Below are positions 7,650-15,513 of a DNA stretch of 20,095 bases, one piece after another. The notes under the pieces were generated by a model. The model was not told the DNA's origin and made no database searches. It worked only from the letters and a program-made list of their open reading frames with translations. Source of the DNA: Desulfobacterales bacterium (lineage in GTDB: Bacteria > Desulfobacterota > Desulfobacteria > Desulfobacterales > Desulfosalsimonadaceae); the NCBI GenBank assembly GCA_018399455.1, contig JAGYOT010000001.1:1-20095 (forward strand), read 5' to 3'. Every line of letters starts with the position of its first letter. The first letter of the stretch is position 1. Made by a program: the position numbers and the translations under genes.

Positions 7650-8394
7650 ACGAGCATTGAGGGGTGGCTTCAGGCAGAAGCCCTTTGTTTTATCTGACCA
7701 GCTTGGTTTCACCCTGCTTGAAATCCTGGTGGCGATTTTTATTTTTGCTATTGTAATGACCACGATATACGCTTCATTTAATGCGGTGATAAGCCGAAAT
7801 GAGGCCATTGAGCAGGGCCGCGGCATTTATGAAATGGCGCGCAACTGCCTGAACCGCATGGCAAGCGATCTTATGGCCCTCTATATTGATTTGCCGCCCC
7901 AATATGAGCCCCCTGATTTTGATGACCCTGAAAATCCTTATCGGTTCACGGGTTCAGAGGAAGGCGTTGGCTCGGAGACCTTTTCCCGTCTTCGCTTTGC
8001 CGCTGACGCCCATTTGCCCATGGCCGGAGACCAGGCTACAGGTCTTGCCGAAATCGAGTATTACGTGGAGCGCCGGTATGAACCCGAGGAAGAATATGTC
8101 CTACACCGCTCGGACACCTCGTTTCCATATGAGATTGAATCCTTCCCGGCCGACGAACTTCCGGATCCCGTTATCTGCAAAGGGGTACGGGCGTTTAACC
8201 TGACTTTTTTCGATGCAGCGGGTGAAACCCGGGAGGAATGGGATTCAGAGGCGAATATGGGCAATTATGCCACGCCCCGGGCGGTTGGGATAAAGCTGGA
8301 AGTTTCGGACGGCAAAACGTCACATGCATTTCACACCACCGTAACACTGCCGGTGTATCGTGAAGAGCTTGACTCCGAAAGGAGAGGTCCCTGA
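7630..8394 (+). CDS. gspJ: Type II secretion system minor pseudopilin GspJ
   Basis: GspJ is a tip pseudopilin that binds GspI and GspK. From ATG 7630 it is 254 aa with a 26-residue leader, then LG/FTLLEILVAIFIFAIVMTT with Glu31 at +5. The following NAVISRNEAIEQ and MARNCLNRMASDL segments match the long helix of GspJ, and a large C-terminal domain follows, as expected for the biggest classical pseudopilin after GspK. GGGAG lies about 11 bases before this ATG. A longer frame from 7600 would put more sequence inside gspI and is less likely. The final A of the TGA stop is the first base of the gspK ATG. Confidence 0.93.
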   Translation: MTVTACRRALRGGFRQKPFVLSDQLGFTLLEILVAIFIFAIVMTTIYASFNAVISRNEAIEQGRGIYEMARNCLNRMASDLMALYIDLPPQYEPPDFDDPENPYRFTGSEEGVGSETFSRLRFAADAHLPMAGDQATGLAEIEYYVERRYEPEEEYVLHRSDTSFPYEIESFPADELPDPVICKGVRAFNLTFFDAAGETREEWDSEANMGNYATPRAVGIKLEVSDGKTSHAFHTTVTLPVYREELDSERRGP

Positions 8395-9485
8395 TGGGCA
8401 TTTCAGCAGGGAAAGACAACCGGGGAATTGCTTTGGTTGTAACGCTTACGATCATTACGGTCCTGGTAACGGTATCCCTTGAGCTGAACCGGCAGGTCCG
8501 GGGAGCGGTTACCGATTCCGCTGTTTTTCGGGATCGAACCACCCTCATTCATATGATCCGTTCCGGAGTAACCGTTGCCGGGGAGATACTGGTGCGGGAT
8601 AAACAGGATACCGAAGCCGATTCCATCCAGGAGGACTGGGCCCATCCCGAAAAGATTGAAGCCTACCTTGCGGAGCTGCCGTTTCCGGACGGCGGCCTGA
8701 CGGTCCGGATAAGCGATGAAATGGCCCGTATTCAGATCAATGCACTGGTTGCTTTTCCGGAGGGCAGGGAGTTCAACGAAACTCAACAGAAATTGTGGGG
8801 CCGGTTTATTGAGCTTATTCTCACCCGACAGGAAGAGATGGCCGGGCCCCTTTTCAGCGAGCCGATCGAACCGGCAGCCATTATTAATCCGGTCAAGGAC
8901 TGGCTGGACAGCGAGGACGATGACTCCATAACCGGCCTGAGCGGCGCGGAAGACCCGTACTACATGGATCTTTCTCCTTCTTACAGCTGCCGGAACGGCC
9001 CTGTCCGCCATATTAATGAACTGCTGCGGATCAAAGGAATCACCGGGGATCTTTTTTATAGTTCAAAGCCGGGCATCCCGGGGATTTCCCGTTATCTGAC
9101 CGTCTTTGGCCTGAAAGAGGTCAGCAACGGGTTCACCTACCCGGGAAAAATCAACCTCAATACTGCAGAGATGCCGGTTATTGCCGGGCTTTTGCCGATC
9201 GGACATGAATTTCTGGCACCGGAAATTGTTGCCTGGCGCGAAGAACAGGAGGGCGGGGAATATATTCATGATTTATTTGATGCCCAATGGTACCAGCAGG
9301 TGCCGGGTTTAAGCGATGTGGAGATTGATCCCGACATCCTTACCACGCAGAGCGATATTTTCCGGATTGACTGTAAGGCTGAACTAAACGATTTGTCTCT
9401 GGCCGCCCATGTGGTGGTTAAGCGGGAACAGGAGAGCGAGACCGGGAAGTGGACATGCCGTGTACTGAGATGGGTTTGGGATTAA
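8394..9485 (+). CDS. gspK: Type II secretion system minor pseudopilin GspK
   Basis: GspK caps the pseudopilus and completes the I-J-K tip. The 363-aa protein has a 11-residue leader ending NRG, then IALVVTLTIITVLVTVSLEL. As usual for GspK, the Glu at +5 is absent (Val16). The calcium-site signature WLDSEDDDSITG followed by GAEDPYY (170-190) and the helix-hairpin-type GKINLNTAEMPVIAGL (251-266) are both diagnostic. A strong GGAGAGG sits about eight bases upstream inside gspJ. The gene shares one base with gspJ, indicating coupled translation. A 116-bp gap with a promoter-like sequence follows. Confidence 0.95.
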   Translation: MGISAGKDNRGIALVVTLTIITVLVTVSLELNRQVRGAVTDSAVFRDRTTLIHMIRSGVTVAGEILVRDKQDTEADSIQEDWAHPEKIEAYLAELPFPDGGLTVRISDEMARIQINALVAFPEGREFNETQQKLWGRFIELILTRQEEMAGPLFSEPIEPAAIINPVKDWLDSEDDDSITGLSGAEDPYYMDLSPSYSCRNGPVRHINELLRIKGITGDLFYSSKPGIPGISRYLTVFGLKEVSNGFTYPGKINLNTAEMPVIAGLLPIGHEFLAPEIVAWREEQEGGEYIHDLFDAQWYQQVPGLSDVEIDPDILTTQSDIFRIDCKAELNDLSLAAHVVVKREQESETGKWTCRVLRWVWD

Positions 9486-9500
9486 GCGTATAAATTGGGT

Positions 9501-9529
9501 TTGACACGGAAGCGGCGGCCGATTAAGAT
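9501..9529 (+). promoter_or_regulatory. Candidate sigma70 promoter upstream of gspL
   Basis: A perfect -35 hexamer TTGACA (9501-9506) is followed by a 17-bp spacer and TAAGAT (9524-9529), which matches four of six -10 bases including the key T, A, A and T. It lies in the largest gap inside the T2SS locus, about 70 bp before the gspL start. It could give the L-M-N-C-D-E block its own transcript, separate from the pseudopilin block. Confidence 0.5.
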
Positions 9530-9601
9530 AGGCGCCAAAATCCTGCCGGATATATTATAAAACAAGGTTTATTGAACATTTTTAGGGCATTCAGTTTTGT
9601 C

Positions 9602-11053
9602 ATGAGTCGAATCTATCTCTGTCTGGATATCCGGGAGCAAGCCGTTTCCGCTCTGCTGATCAAAAGCGGTTTAAAGGGTATCGAGATCGCAGGTCATATT
9701 CATGTTCCTATAGAACCGTCTGAAAATATGACCAATCCATGGCATGCTGCAATTTCTTCAATCAAGGATCACCTGGATACCCGGGGGGCGGTCTGTCTGG
9801 TGACGTTTCCGCCGGCTCTGGCTTCTTTCCGGAACCTGAAGCTGCCGTTCAGGGACAGGCGCAAGATCCGGCAGGTCTTGCCCTTTGAGGTGGAGCCCCT
9901 GCTTCCGTTTCCTTTGGAAGAAGTGATTCTTGATTTTCAGGTCGTACGGGAAACGGACGGCTCGGACCTGATTGCGGCCGCTGTTGCAAAGAGCCAACTT
10001 CAACCCATTTTTGAGGCGCTTTCCGCCTTTCGCCTGAACCCGAAGCTTGTCCTGCCGGGGGGATTTCCGGTGGCGCTTTGCCTTGCCAGTCAGCGGGAGG
10101 AAGAAACCTTTTTTTATATTGACTTTGACCCCTCAACCATCACCATTTTTGCCGTTTCTGCCGGATCCGTCTATTTGGTGCGATCGGTTTATACGGGATC
10201 GGTCTCCCAGGAACTGAAGATCCGTTCATTAAATACGCATATCCGGCGACTGTTGGTGGCATTTGAGACCATTTACGGGTTTGAGTTTGAACCGGAGCGG
10301 GTCTTCCTGTCAGGGGAAGGGCTCTGCCTTGAAACTGTCCGCGAAGCGTTTCAACCCCTTGTTGACACGCCCGTGGAATTACTTGCAATGAAGGATCAAA
10401 CCCGGCTCAAGTTTCAGGTGCCCGCGGAAGCTGCAGGCGTCGAGGTCCCAAACAATCCCCTGTGCCTGGCCGAGGTGGATTTACGGGCAATTGCCTCCCT
10501 TAATTTTTTTCAGCAGCGCCACGCCTTATTCCGGTACTGGGAAGCCTATCGGTCAGATATTATCAAAACCCTTGCCATTGGCGTAGTTGTACTGATTATC
10601 GCAATAAGCGGTTTGGTTGTCGAGATCCGGCAGCTCAAACATGAACTCGAGCAGAGAGATCGACAAATCACATCCATTTTCCGGTCCACCTTCCCGGAGG
10701 TGTCGAGAATCGTGGATCCGCTGCAGCAGATGAAGATCAGGGTCAAGGAGGCCGGAGGAAAAGACCGTTTTGCCGGTATGCGGGACAACGGGGTCTTAAA
10801 TGTTGAGATTCTGAATGATCTGAGCCGGCTTATCAGGCCCGAAGCAGATGTGGTGATTACCCGGTTTGTCCGCGGGGAAGGGCAGGTGCTGCTCTCCGGG
10901 GATACAGATACTTACAATACGGTGGATGATATCAAGGGGGCCTTGGCAAACTCCCGGTATTTTAAAGCAATTACAATCAGCTCGGCAAATATGGACAAAG
11001 CCGCCAACCGGGTGAAGTTTAAGCTTAAGCTGGAGATTTCAGCAGAGGGCTGA
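9602..11053 (+). CDS. gspL: Type II secretion system inner-membrane platform protein GspL
   Basis: GspL recruits the ATPase GspE to the inner membrane and pairs with GspM. The 483-aa product has an actin-like cytoplasmic domain (about 1-315, beginning SRIYLCLDI and with LPFEVEPLLPFPLEEVILDF near 93-112), one transmembrane helix (about 321-340, LAIGVVVLIIAISGLVV) and a periplasmic ferredoxin-like domain after a coiled segment (QLKHELEQRDRQI). ATG 9602 places the start where family members begin. An in-frame TTG at 9572 adds ten residues and has AAGG at better spacing, so it remains possible. It follows a likely promoter and is 37 bp ahead of gspM. Confidence 0.94.
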   Translation: MSRIYLCLDIREQAVSALLIKSGLKGIEIAGHIHVPIEPSENMTNPWHAAISSIKDHLDTRGAVCLVTFPPALASFRNLKLPFRDRRKIRQVLPFEVEPLLPFPLEEVILDFQVVRETDGSDLIAAAVAKSQLQPIFEALSAFRLNPKLVLPGGFPVALCLASQREEETFFYIDFDPSTITIFAVSAGSVYLVRSVYTGSVSQELKIRSLNTHIRRLLVAFETIYGFEFEPERVFLSGEGLCLETVREAFQPLVDTPVELLAMKDQTRLKFQVPAEAAGVEVPNNPLCLAEVDLRAIASLNFFQQRHALFRYWEAYRSDIIKTLAIGVVVLIIAISGLVVEIRQLKHELEQRDRQITSIFRSTFPEVSRIVDPLQQMKIRVKEAGGKDRFAGMRDNGVLNVEILNDLSRLIRPEADVVITRFVRGEGQVLLSGDTDTYNTVDDIKGALANSRYFKAITISSANMDKAANRVKFKLKLEISAEG

Positions 11054-11090
11054 GAATCCGGGAAGAGAATGAACAACGTGATGAAAACAA

Positions 11091-11621
11091 ATGATGAATC
11101 TTAATTTGAACCGCCGCGAAAAGCTCGCTGTATATGGGGCGGGGGGTTTTATCGCGGTTTTCATACTGGTTCAGCTGATTGTCGTCCCGGTTTTTGACAA
11201 GCAGGAGTTGCTTCGCGATCAATTGGCGGCCAAGGGCCGGGCTCTTTCCGAGATGCGACAGCTGCAGCGGGAATACCAGGGAATGCAGAATCAAATGGCT
11301 GCATCCATGAATCAGTTCAAGAAACGGCCCGACAATTTTGCTCTGTTTTCCTTTCTGGATCAACTGGCCGGAAAGACGGGAATCAAAAAGCATGTGAGCT
11401 ACATGAAGCCTTCCACTACAGTCAACGAGGAGACAGGAATGAACCTGACTCGTGTTGAAATGAAGCTTCAGGACATTTCCTTAAGAAGTCTTGTCCGTTA
11501 TCTTTATCATGTTGAAACCTCGGAGAATATGGTAATCATAAACCGTTTGTCCATTTCCCGGAAAGGCGGCGAAGAGAGCCTTCTTGATGTCGTGCTTCAG
11601 GTGGAGACGGTTGAGACCTGA
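11091..11621 (+). CDS. gspM: Type II secretion system inner-membrane protein GspM
   Basis: GspM is a bitopic partner of GspL in the assembly platform. The 176-aa protein has a short basic cytoplasmic N-terminus (LNRREK), a transmembrane helix at about 14-33, a periplasmic coiled coil (about 37-80, rich in Gln, Arg and Leu) and a small ferredoxin-like domain ending in LLDVVLQVETVE. The RREKLAVYGAGG start and LxDISLRSLVRYLYHVE segment are typical of GspM/PilO-like folds. Identification rests on this topology and the place directly after gspL. The start codon lies in an ATGATG pair without an obvious Shine-Dalgarno sequence. Confidence 0.92.
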   Translation: MMNLNLNRREKLAVYGAGGFIAVFILVQLIVVPVFDKQELLRDQLAAKGRALSEMRQLQREYQGMQNQMAASMNQFKKRPDNFALFSFLDQLAGKTGIKKHVSYMKPSTTVNEETGMNLTRVEMKLQDISLRSLVRYLYHVETSENMVIINRLSISRKGGEESLLDVVLQVETVET

Positions 11622-11691
11622 ATCCATAGGATACGGTATTGCCAATGCGATCCGACTTAAGATTTTTGAACTGGGAACCTGAAATTTTGAT

Positions 11692-12549
11692 ATGAAAAAA
11701 CGGATTGCCTATATTTTATATGCATGCGCTGCTTTGACGGTGTTTCTCTATGTCCTTTTTCCCTCGGGGAAAATCAGAGAACACCTTGTCAGTCAAGCGG
11801 CAAGTCTTGGCCCGGATGTCTCCATGCGGATGGATGATGTGGCCCTGAGCCTGCCGCCGGGTCTGACCCTCACAAACCTGGAAGTTTTGTTCAGGAAGCG
11901 GCCGGTTTTCGTTTCACCTGAATTAAGGATCACCCCCAAATATCTAAGTCTGTTTTCAGGAACCAGAGTTTTTCATATAAAAGGGGCGGCATACGAGGGG
12001 ACCCTGAAAGGCCGTGCAGCCCTTGAAAGCCAGGCGCCGCCGAATTATTTGACCGATATGAACTTTCAGGAAATCCGTGTCGAGAAGATTGAGGCCTTGT
12101 CTGAACTTAAGCCTCATCAGTTGTTTGGCATCGCTGACGGTCACATCCGGTACGCCGCGGGCTCCGGTGATTTCGGGGAGGGAAATGCCGAGGTCACGAT
12201 CAAGGAATGCCGGGTTGAACTGGGTTCCCCTGTCTTCGGACTGAGAGACCTTACGGTGGGCACTGTCTCAGCCGTTCTGGAATTAAAGGGCCGGCAGGCT
12301 GACGTCAAAGAAATCAGGATCAATGGGAGCCAGGTGACCGGAAGTGCCAATGGACGGATCAGTTTAAGACAACCGCTGTCTCAGAGCCGGCTGCAGATTA
12401 TCGGTATCATTAAGCCGCATTCCTCTTTTGTAAAAAAACTGAGCAAAACGTTGCCGTCGCAGTTATTGTCCGGGGTTGATTTCCTTGAAAAAGGCATTCC
12501 TTTCCGGGTAACAGGCAGCATCGGGCGGCCTAGTTTTTCTCTTAGGTAA
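11692..12549 (+). CDS. gspN: Type II secretion system protein GspN
   Basis: The 285-aa protein has an N-terminal signal anchor (about 5-22, IAYILYACAALTVFLYVLF) and a long beta-rich periplasmic part with repeated GxLKG/ADGHIRYAAG and GSANGRISL motifs resembling AsmA/LPS-assembly-type strands. This matches the GspN family found in T2SS loci of deltaproteobacteria and some gammaproteobacteria. Its exact role is unclear; it is dispensable in some systems. It sits between gspM and gspC, with a 70-bp gap before it and only 14 bp after it. The gene for GspC usually begins the operon rather than following N. Confidence 0.87.
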   Translation: MKKRIAYILYACAALTVFLYVLFPSGKIREHLVSQAASLGPDVSMRMDDVALSLPPGLTLTNLEVLFRKRPVFVSPELRITPKYLSLFSGTRVFHIKGAAYEGTLKGRAALESQAPPNYLTDMNFQEIRVEKIEALSELKPHQLFGIADGHIRYAAGSGDFGEGNAEVTIKECRVELGSPVFGLRDLTVGTVSAVLELKGRQADVKEIRINGSQVTGSANGRISLRQPLSQSRLQIIGIIKPHSSFVKKLSKTLPSQLLSGVDFLEKGIPFRVTGSIGRPSFSLR

Positions 12550-12563
12550 GTGTTTTTAAAGGC

Positions 12564-13454
12564 ATGATCAAACGACTTTTTGTACTCCTGAATATCGGGT
12601 TGATAACCCTTGCCGCTTACTTTGCGGTTGATCTGTTTTATAAAATAGGGGTTTCTGAATTTTTGCCCGGTGCTGCGGATGTTGCGCCGGAAGCCGGTGG
12701 CGTGGCGGCTGTTGACGGCAACATTGCAAAAAGCGACAGCACGCGCTTCAGGAAAGACTATTCCGTTTATCAGGGCATATACGAACGGGATCTGTTTAAG
12801 ACCACGGATGCAGCCCGGGAGGAAAGACCGGCCGAGGAGCGCATCGAGGTCGAAAAACTTCAGGAGACCCAGCTTAATTTAAAACTCTGGGGAACGGTGA
12901 CCGGCAGTCAGGAGAAGGCCTATGCGGTGATCGAAGACAAAACCAAGCGGGAGCAGGCCCTTTACCGAAAAGGGGATACCATTCAGGGCGCGACCATCAA
13001 AATGATTCTGCGCAAAAAGGTGGTGCTTCGCGCCAATGGAAAAGATGAGATCCTTACGATGGAAGAGGAAAAAGGACAGGTCGGCCGTGCGGCCTCAACC
13101 CGGCCGGATGCGTTCGCAAGCGTTGAGGCCGCAGGTGAGAATATTGAACTGGACAGAACTGAAATCAACTCCGTCTTAAACAATATCAACAGGCTCATGG
13201 AGCAGGCCAAGGTACGCCCCTATTTCAGAAACGGCAAGCCCAACGGCCTGCTTTTAACGCACATCCGCCAGAATTCCTTTTTTACTGATCTGGGCCTCAA
13301 GAGCGGGGATATTGTAAGGGGGGTCAACGGCAAGGAAATAAAAAGCGTAGATGATGCCATGGAACTCTATAACGGGTTGAAAGACTCCGCTTCCGTGCAG
13401 CTTGAAATTGAAAGGCGGGGAGAAACAAAAAATATATCGTACCAGATACATTAA
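12564..13454 (+). CDS. gspC: Type II secretion system protein GspC with PDZ domain
   Basis: GspC spans the inner membrane and couples the platform to the secretin. Residues about 5-24 form the membrane anchor. A linker follows, and then the homology region (about 68-165), with YQGIYERDLFKT and LNLKLWGTVTG, which contacts secretin domain N0. A C-terminal PDZ domain (about 218-296, LLTHIRQNSFFTDLGLKSGDIVRGVNG) may select substrates. Length (296 aa) is normal. It lies directly upstream of gspD, its functional partner, with a 41-bp gap, and 14 bp after gspN. Confidence 0.95.
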   Translation: MIKRLFVLLNIGLITLAAYFAVDLFYKIGVSEFLPGAADVAPEAGGVAAVDGNIAKSDSTRFRKDYSVYQGIYERDLFKTTDAAREERPAEERIEVEKLQETQLNLKLWGTVTGSQEKAYAVIEDKTKREQALYRKGDTIQGATIKMILRKKVVLRANGKDEILTMEEEKGQVGRAASTRPDAFASVEAAGENIELDRTEINSVLNNINRLMEQAKVRPYFRNGKPNGLLLTHIRQNSFFTDLGLKSGDIVRGVNGKEIKSVDDAMELYNGLKDSASVQLEIERRGETKNISYQIH

Positions 13455-13495
13455 TCAAATCTCCAGTAAATCAACAATAAAAATAGGCAGCAGTT

Positions 13496-15487
13496 ATGCA
13501 GAGTTTGCTGAAATCGGCGGTGGTTGTGGGTTTGATCGGAGTTTTATTGTGTTTCACGGGTGGAGCCGGGCCCTTTGCGCAGGAAAGCACAACCCCGGCT
13601 TCTTCCGGCAGATACGTCTCCATTGATTTCAATGACGTGGATATCGAAGTTTTTATTAAATTTATCAGCGAGTTAACCGGTACCAATTTTGTGATAGACC
13701 AACGCGTTAAAGGCAATGTCACAGTTATTTCCCCCACCAAGATTTCGGTGGAAGAGGCTTACAGGGTTTTTGAGTCTGTCCTGGATGTCCATGGGTATAC
13801 AACCGTAGACGCCGGCAAGGTGACAAAAATCATTCCCTCTCCCTATGCACGGACGATGAATATTGAGACGCGCTTGAAGGAAGAGATGGATTCGCCCGAA
13901 GACAAAATCGTCACCCAGCTGGTGCATCTCCAATATGCGGATCCTAACGAGGTCAAACAGCTTTGTGCGCCGCTGGTGTCAAAAAGCAGTGTGGTTTTGG
14001 CCTATGAACCGACAAATATGCTAATTATTACAGATATTTATTCCAATATTACCCGATTGATGCGCATCATCAACGCCATTGATGTCACCGGCATTGGCAA
14101 GGAGATAACCGTCATTCCGGTGGATCATGCAGATGCGCAGGAGATGGTGAGTCTTCTGGAGTCGGTGTTTAATGAAGGGCGAGGGCAGAAAAGCCCGCAG
14201 ACCCGGAGTCTTAAGCTGGTGGCTGACCAGCGCACCAATATTATTGTGTCCATGGCAAGCGAGACCGACACCAAGAGAATCAAAAGTTTGATTCAAATGC
14301 TGGACAAAAAGATGCCGCCGGGCAAAGAAAAGATTCACGTGACGTATCTTCAGCATGCAAAAGCCGAAGAGCTGGCCCAGGTACTGCAGGAGATTCCCGC
14401 CAAGGGCGGCCAGGGGAGTGAACCGGGCAAAAAGGTGGCTCCCATTGTGTCCGAAGACGTCCAGATAACTGCAGACAAGACGACCAACAGCCTGGTGATC
14501 CGGGCGGAGAAGGATGATTATCGGGTTTTGGAGGATATTATTGAAAAACTGGATATCAAACGTTCCATGGTCTATATCGAGTGCCTGATCATGGAAATCA
14601 ATAAAGAAAAATCTTTAAATCTGGGCGCCGAATGGATCATCGGCGGAGAGGGCAGCTATCAGGACAAAAGCGGTGTTTACGGCGGCGGTTTCTCAGGCGG
14701 TGCTGCACTTGGCGGCGATTCCGGTTATCTCTCGTCAATTGCATCCTCAACCGGCACGACATCGGCGGCGTCCGCCCTGCCTCCGGGATTTTCACTGGGC
14801 GTATTCGGTGAATCCGTAGAAGTGGGCGATCTGTCGATACCCACCATCCAGGCCGTTGTTCAGCTCTACAAAAAGGATAAAGACGTTAACATCCTGTCAA
14901 CCCCACAGCTTCTGACCACCGATAATGAGTCGGCAAAAATCACCGTGGGTAAAAATGTGCCTTATCTTACCAAGGCGGCGACCGGCGATACCAATTACAG
15001 CAATTATGAATACAAGGATGTCGGGATCAGCCTGGAAATTACGCCCCAGATCAACAAAGACCGACAGATCCGTCTTGAAATCATACAGGAGGTAACCAAG
15101 CTGGAAACCACCACCGATATGTTTCAGCCGACCACCCTGAAGCGCACCATCGAAACCACCGTGATGGTCGATGATAAGAATACCGTGGTACTGGGCGGGT
15201 TGATTGACGAAAGTCTTTCTTCAACCCAGTACCGAATGCCCTGCCTGGGCAGTATTCCGGTCGTCGGCTGGCTGTTCAAGTCCATGGGCAAATCCAATGA
15301 TGAGACCAATCTCTTTGTCTTTCTCACGCCCCGCGTGGTGCACAGCGCAGAAGAAGCGAAAGCGGTTTCCGGGGAAAAACGGGATCATATCAGGGATAAA
15401 GTTGAAGCCGGGAAGATTAAACTCTATGAAGGCAAGCAAAGCCCCTTTTACCTGGAGGAGCTAAAAGAGGAAAGGGATATTGAATAA
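13496..15487 (+). CDS. gspD: Type II secretion system outer-membrane secretin GspD
   Basis: GspD forms the multimeric outer-membrane channel. A signal peptide covers about residues 1-28 (VVVGLIGVLLCF, then GPFAQ); no lipobox is present. Domains in order are N0 (about 38-112, starting YVSIDFNDVDIEVFIKFISELTGTNFV), N1 (137-200), N2 (202-272), N3 (276-355) and the secretin core (356-615). The core includes the Gly-rich constriction segment (396-409), VGKNVPY (484-490) and IPVVGWLFK (587-595). At 663 aa it is of usual length. The last 48 residues are charged and may bind a pilotin, but no pilotin gene is seen here. It follows gspC and is 26 bp upstream of gspE. Confidence 0.97.
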   Translation: MQSLLKSAVVVGLIGVLLCFTGGAGPFAQESTTPASSGRYVSIDFNDVDIEVFIKFISELTGTNFVIDQRVKGNVTVISPTKISVEEAYRVFESVLDVHGYTTVDAGKVTKIIPSPYARTMNIETRLKEEMDSPEDKIVTQLVHLQYADPNEVKQLCAPLVSKSSVVLAYEPTNMLIITDIYSNITRLMRIINAIDVTGIGKEITVIPVDHADAQEMVSLLESVFNEGRGQKSPQTRSLKLVADQRTNIIVSMASETDTKRIKSLIQMLDKKMPPGKEKIHVTYLQHAKAEELAQVLQEIPAKGGQGSEPGKKVAPIVSEDVQITADKTTNSLVIRAEKDDYRVLEDIIEKLDIKRSMVYIECLIMEINKEKSLNLGAEWIIGGEGSYQDKSGVYGGGFSGGAALGGDSGYLSSIASSTGTTSAASALPPGFSLGVFGESVEVGDLSIPTIQAVVQLYKKDKDVNILSTPQLLTTDNESAKITVGKNVPYLTKAATGDTNYSNYEYKDVGISLEITPQINKDRQIRLEIIQEVTKLETTTDMFQPTTLKRTIETTVMVDDKNTVVLGGLIDESLSSTQYRMPCLGSIPVVGWLFKSMGKSNDETNLFVFLTPRVVHSAEEAKAVSGEKRDHIRDKVEAGKIKLYEGKQSPFYLEELKEERDIE

Positions 15488-15513
15488 ATGGCAGGAGTCG
15501 AAAATTAAAGGTT

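Noticed and set aside
8403..9011. 202-codon minus-strand open frame opposite gspK
   Set aside because: It lies wholly inside a confidently identified gene, shows no recognisable motif, and has no ribosome binding site of note. It is a by-product of codon use on the coding strand.
6085..9485. Type IV pilin operon as an alternative to T2SS pseudopilins
   Set aside because: The GspG calcium loop, the GspK acidic signature, and neighbouring gspC, gspL, gspM, gspN and gspD with N0 domain identify a T2SS rather than a type IV pilus. No pilM, pilO or pilQ-type genes are present.
14674..14790. Gly/Ser/Ala-rich low-complexity stretch in gspD as a repeat or insertion
   Set aside because: It corresponds to the Gly-rich segment commonly found in the variable part of the secretin core and is in frame.
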